Below, in pieces: positions 61,242-64,000 of a stretch of DNA of 64,000 nt. Under the pieces are notes generated by a model. It ran no database searches, had not been told where the DNA came from, and saw nothing but the letters and a program-made list of their open reading frames with translations. The position numbers and the translations under genes were made by a program. How positions within the stretch are numbered: position 1 is the stretch's first letter; each line of letters begins with the position of its first letter. This stretch comes from Ferrovibrio sp. (GTDB lineage: Bacteria; Pseudomonadota; Alphaproteobacteria; Ferrovibrionales; Ferrovibrionaceae). The stretch is from positions 1 through 64,000 of the forward strand of contig NZ_JAOZVR010000048.1 of assembly GCF_025869515.1 (NCBI RefSeq), in the 5' to 3' direction.

Positions 61242-61280
61242 TTTTAATGGAATACATCGGTATTCTGCTTGCCGGCACTC

Positions 61281-63518
61281 TTAGCTGAACCGGTTGTTCT
61301 TGTTGAAGCCGCGGAAGACCACGCGGCCGGCCTGCGCCCGTTCGCCGCGATAGTCCTTGATGTCGGTCTCGGTCTTGGTGCGGCCGGATGAATCGATCCA
61401 GCTGAGGCCCTGCTTGAGCGTGAAGGTCCGGGCATCGGCCAGGCCGCCATCCTTGTATTTCTGCAGGGTGATGCCGCGGCCCTTGGTCATCTCGGGCAGT
61501 TCCGACAGCGGGAACAGCAGCAGTTTGCGATTATCGCCGATCACGGCAACCGTATCGCCTTCGACGCTGCGACAGACGCAGGCCTCGGCCGGCGCCTGCA
61601 CGTTGAGAATCTGCTTGCCGGTGCGGGTGGCGGCCTGCATCTCGGCCTCGGGGCAGACGAAGCCCCGCCCGTCGCTGCTGGCGACCAGGAACTTGCGCTC
61701 GCCCTGGTATTTCATCAGCTCGACGATCTCCTGGTCGTTGCCCAGGTCGATCATCAGGCGCACCGGCTCGCCATGGCCGCGGCCGCGCGGCAGCTTGTCG
61801 CAAGCGATCGTATAGGCGCGACCGTTGGTGCCGAACAGCAGCAGCTTGTCGGTGGTTTCGGCATGCAGCCAGAAGCGGCCCTTGTCGCCTTCCTTGAACG
61901 TGGCGCTGCCATCGTCCGCCACATGCCCCTTGATGGCGCGGATCCAGCCCTTGGCCGAGCAGATCACGGTGATCGGCTCGCGCTCGACCAGAATCTCGAA
62001 GGCCTCTTCGGAGATCACCGGCGCATCGCCGATCCGGGTGCGGCGCTTGCCGAGCGCCGATTTCGGGCCGAACTGCTTCTTCAGCTCCTGGATTTCCGCG
62101 CTGATCGCGGTCCAGCGCATGCTCTCGTCGCCGAGCAGCTTTTTCAGCTCGGCCAGTTCCTTCGAGAGTTCCTTGTGCTCGCCGCGCAGCTCCATCTCTT
62201 CCAGCTTGCGCAGACTGCGCAGCCGCATGTTGAGGATGGCTTCGGCCTGCACATCGGTGAGCCTGAATCGCTTCATCATCACCGGCTTGGGTTCGTCTTC
62301 CCGGCGGATGATCTCGATCAGTTCATCGAGATTGAGATAGGCGATCAGGTAGCCGTCGAGCACTTCGAGGCGATGCTCGATCTTGCCCTGGCGGTATTTG
62401 CTCTTGCGCTCCAGCACCTCATGGCGGTGGTCGAGATAGGCCTGCAGCGCCTCGCGCAGGTTCATCACGCGCGGCAGCTTGCCGCCATCCAGCACATTGA
62501 GGTTGAGCGGGAAGCGCGTTTCCAGGTCGGTGGTCCGGAACAGGCTTTCCATCAGCACTGCCGGATCGACGGTCTTGTTCTTGGGGATGATGACCAGCCG
62601 CACGTCTTCGGTCGATTCATCGCGCACATCGTCCAGCAGCGGCGCCTTGCGCTCGGTGATCAGCTCGGCGATGCGCTCGATCAGCTTCGACTTCTGCACC
62701 TGGTAGGGAATTTCGGTGACGACGATCTGCCACATGCCGCGCGGCAGCTCTTCCTGCTGCCAGACCGCGCGATGACGGAAGCTGCCGCGGCCGGTCCGGT
62801 AGGCCTCGATACGGGCGCTCAGCGGCTCGACCATGATGCCGCCGGTGGGGAAATCCGGGCCCTGCACGAATTCCACCAGCTTCTCGATGCTGGCGTTCTT
62901 ATGCTTGATCAGGTGCAGCAGCGCATCGCACAGCTCGGGCAGATTATGCGGCGGGATCGAGGTGGCCATGCCCACGGCGATACCGCTGGCGCCATTGGCC
63001 AGCAGATTCGGCAGGCCGGCCGGCAGCACCACCGGCTCGTCATTCTCGCCGTCGTAATTGGGGCGGAAATCGACCGTCTCGTCATCGAGGCTGGCGAGCA
63101 GCACATTGGCGACGTCGGTGAGGCGTGCCTCGGTGTATCGCATCGCCGCCGCATTATCGCCGTCGATATTGCCGAAATTGCCCTGGCCGTCGACCAGCGG
63201 ATAGCGCTGGGCGAAATCCTGCGCCAGGCGCACCAATGCGTCATAGACCGACTGGTCGCCATGCGGATGGTATTTACCGATCACGTCGCCGACGACACGG
63301 GCGCATTTCTTGTAACCGGCACCGGGATCGAGCTTGAGCAGCCGCATAGCGAACAGCACGCGGCGCTGCACCGGCTTGAGCCCGTCGCGCGCATCGGGCA
63401 GCGAGCGCGAGGTGATGGTGCTCAGCGCATAGGCGAGATACCGCTCGGACAGCGCATCGGGCAGCGGCACATTGCGGATATCTTCGGGAACGTCTTTGGG
63501 GGGCAGGTGCTTGCTCAT
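61281..63518 (-). CDS. parC: DNA topoisomerase IV subunit A
   Basis: Type IIA topoisomerase subunit that decatenates replicated chromosomes together with ParE, 745 aa. Catalytic Tyr128 is in [10 protein letters not shown]. The nearby region [13 protein letters not shown] corresponds to the quinolone-determining part, where the E. coli serine position is Gln89. The coiled-coil region (about 380-480) and C-terminal beta-pinwheel repeats follow. The length and the lack of a GyrA box QRRGG in the tail favour ParC over GyrA. The gene lies downstream of recO, with which it forms a frequent alphaproteobacterial pair. Confidence 0.95.
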   Translation of the reverse strand: MSKHLPPKDVPEDIRNVPLPDALSERYLAYALSTITSRSLPDARDGLKPVQRRVLFAMRLLKLDPGAGYKKCARVVGDVIGKYHPHGDQSVYDALVRLAQDFAQRYPLVDGQGNFGNIDGDNAAAMRYTEARLTDVANVLLASLDDETVDFRPNYDGENDEPVVLPAGLPNLLANGASGIAVGMATSIPPHNLPELCDALLHLIKHKNASIEKLVEFVQGPDFPTGGIMVEPLSARIEAYRTGRGSFRHRAVWQQEELPRGMWQIVVTEIPYQVQKSKLIERIAELITERKAPLLDDVRDESTEDVRLVIIPKNKTVDPAVLMESLFRTTDLETRFPLNLNVLDGGKLPRVMNLREALQAYLDHRHEVLERKSKYRQGKIEHRLEVLDGYLIAYLNLDELIEIIRREDEPKPVMMKRFRLTDVQAEAILNMRLRSLRKLEEMELRGEHKELSKELAELKKLLGDESMRWTAISAEIQELKKQFGPKSALGKRRTRIGDAPVISEEAFEILVEREPITVICSAKGWIRAIKGHVADDGSATFKEGDKGRFWLHAETTDKLLLFGTNGRAYTIACDKLPRGRGHGEPVRLMIDLGNDQEIVELMKYQGERKFLVASSDGRGFVCPEAEMQAATRTGKQILNVQAPAEACVCRSVEGDTVAVIGDNRKLLLFPLSELPEMTKGRGITLQKYKDGGLADARTFTLKQGLSWIDSSGRTKTETDIKDYRGERAQAGRVVFRGFNKNNRFS

Positions 63519-63551
63519 GACGCGCTTTCTACACCAGACAGCCTGATCTTT

Positions 63552-64000
63552 CTACTTTTGGGCCAGGGTCTGAGCCTGGCCACGCACGACCTCCAGCAGG
63601 CGCGCCCTTGCCTGCGGCACCGGCGCATGCAACTGGGCGAACAGGCGGTTTTCCAGGAAATGACCCGTGAGGGCGAGGCCATCCTGCACGGCTCTGATCG
63701 CTGAATCTGGCTGCAGCGAATCGACAGGTACCGAATCGGTAGCTCCCCTTCCCGGCACCAGGAAGCCCGGCAGCACCAGCAGACGCTCGGCGTAAGGCGC
63801 CGCGGCACCCGCCGACACCGCGCGGCCGGTGCGCGGCGAGACATGCGTCAGGTCCACAGTAGCACCGGTGGCGGCACAGCTTTGCAGATCGATGCCGTAG
63901 CCCATCTCGGCAAGCAGGCCGATTTCCCAGCGCACATAGAGCGCGCCCCAGTCGCCGGCATCTTCCATCTCGGCCATCAGGCTGAACAGTGAGCGGGTGG
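63552..64000 (-). CDS. recO: DNA repair protein RecO (5' end missing)
   Basis: The C-terminal 148 residues of RecO, which loads RecA on SSB-coated DNA with RecR. The frame runs off the right edge of the window (visible part begins in TRSLFSLMAEME). ALYVRWEIGLLAEMGYGIDLQSCAATG is the conserved RecO segment (only its landmarks Glu-Met-Gly-Tyr-Gly and Leu-Gln-x-Cys are cited), followed by LPGFL and NRLFAQLH. The start and the N-terminal OB-fold lie outside. Placement just upstream of parC on the same strand fits the assignment. Confidence 0.9.
   Translation of the reverse strand, partial: TRSLFSLMAEMEDAGDWGALYVRWEIGLLAEMGYGIDLQSCAATGATVDLTHVSPRTGRAVSAGAAAPYAERLLVLPGFLVPGRGATDSVPVDSLQPDSAIRAVQDGLALTGHFLENRLFAQLHAPVPQARARLLEVVRGQAQTLAQK

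Overview
The window is ordinary, densely coded, high-GC chromosome of an alphaproteobacterium. Support comes from PleD and DivK cell-cycle regulators next to rpmG, a ClpS-ClpA pair, an EipB-type envelope protein, class I PHA synthase and phasin, a COX15-type heme A synthase, and the aminotransferase-hom-glpX-recJ and topA-rnr gene orders. A Rhodospirillales-like free-living heterotroph is a reasonable guess, but no 16S or other decisive marker is present. I see no rRNA, tRNA, prophage, insertion sequence, CRISPR array or defence island.

Layout. 1-4.7 kb: two permeases of a peptide-type ABC importer, a GT-C-like membrane protein, a cupin and a DMT exporter. 4.7-10.1 kb, minus strand: aminotransferase, homoserine dehydrogenase, class II fructose bisphosphatase and RecJ. 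10.2-15.7 kb: an OmpA-like lipoprotein, PhaC, a fused double muconolactone-isomerase-like protein, YchJ, an SDR and a small secreted protein. 15.8-26.9 kb: LuxR-type and PAS proteins, TopA, RNase R, secreted GDPD, CorA, DUF983, two Nudix proteins and L33. 27-31.3 kb: PleD, DivK, a HAD-like protein, a ROK kinase and EipB. 31.4-37.4 kb: hydroxyacid dehydrogenase, GGDEF protein, two RidA proteins, cytosolic GDPD, a FemAB-like acyltransferase, HIT and Sel1/TPR proteins. 37.4-41.8 kb: ClpA, ClpS, phasin and a lipoprotein. 41.9-48 kb: D,D-carboxypeptidase, membrane nucleotide cyclase, MFS transporter, Ugd and GalU. 48.3-53 kb: crotonase, CoA-binding protein, MetY, MFS transporter and MsrA. 53-58.8 kb: CutA, CtaA, acyl-CoA ligase, UppP, a 25-residue membrane peptide, a GIY-YIG protein and MarR. 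58.9-64 kb: a Bug receptor, an FAD monooxygenase, ParC and the 3' part of recO.

Connections. PhaC and the phasin are about 29 kb apart but belong to one carbon-storage system. The phasin promoter carries three TTGTGC-N3-GCACAA-type palindromes, the strongest regulatory signal in the window and a good match to what is remembered of the PhaR operator. GalU and Ugd together make UDP-glucuronate for surface polysaccharide. PleD and DivK link cell-cycle signalling to c-di-GMP. MarR, the Bug receptor and the FAD monooxygenase look like a small aromatic uptake and hydroxylation module with a shared divergent promoter.

The least explained items are the double isomerase fusion, a GIY-YIG protein with a C-terminal DNA-binding-like helical domain, a decaying 10-bp tandem repeat in front of uppP, and the 25-residue membrane peptide beside it. 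None of these amounts to a clearly new multi-gene system.
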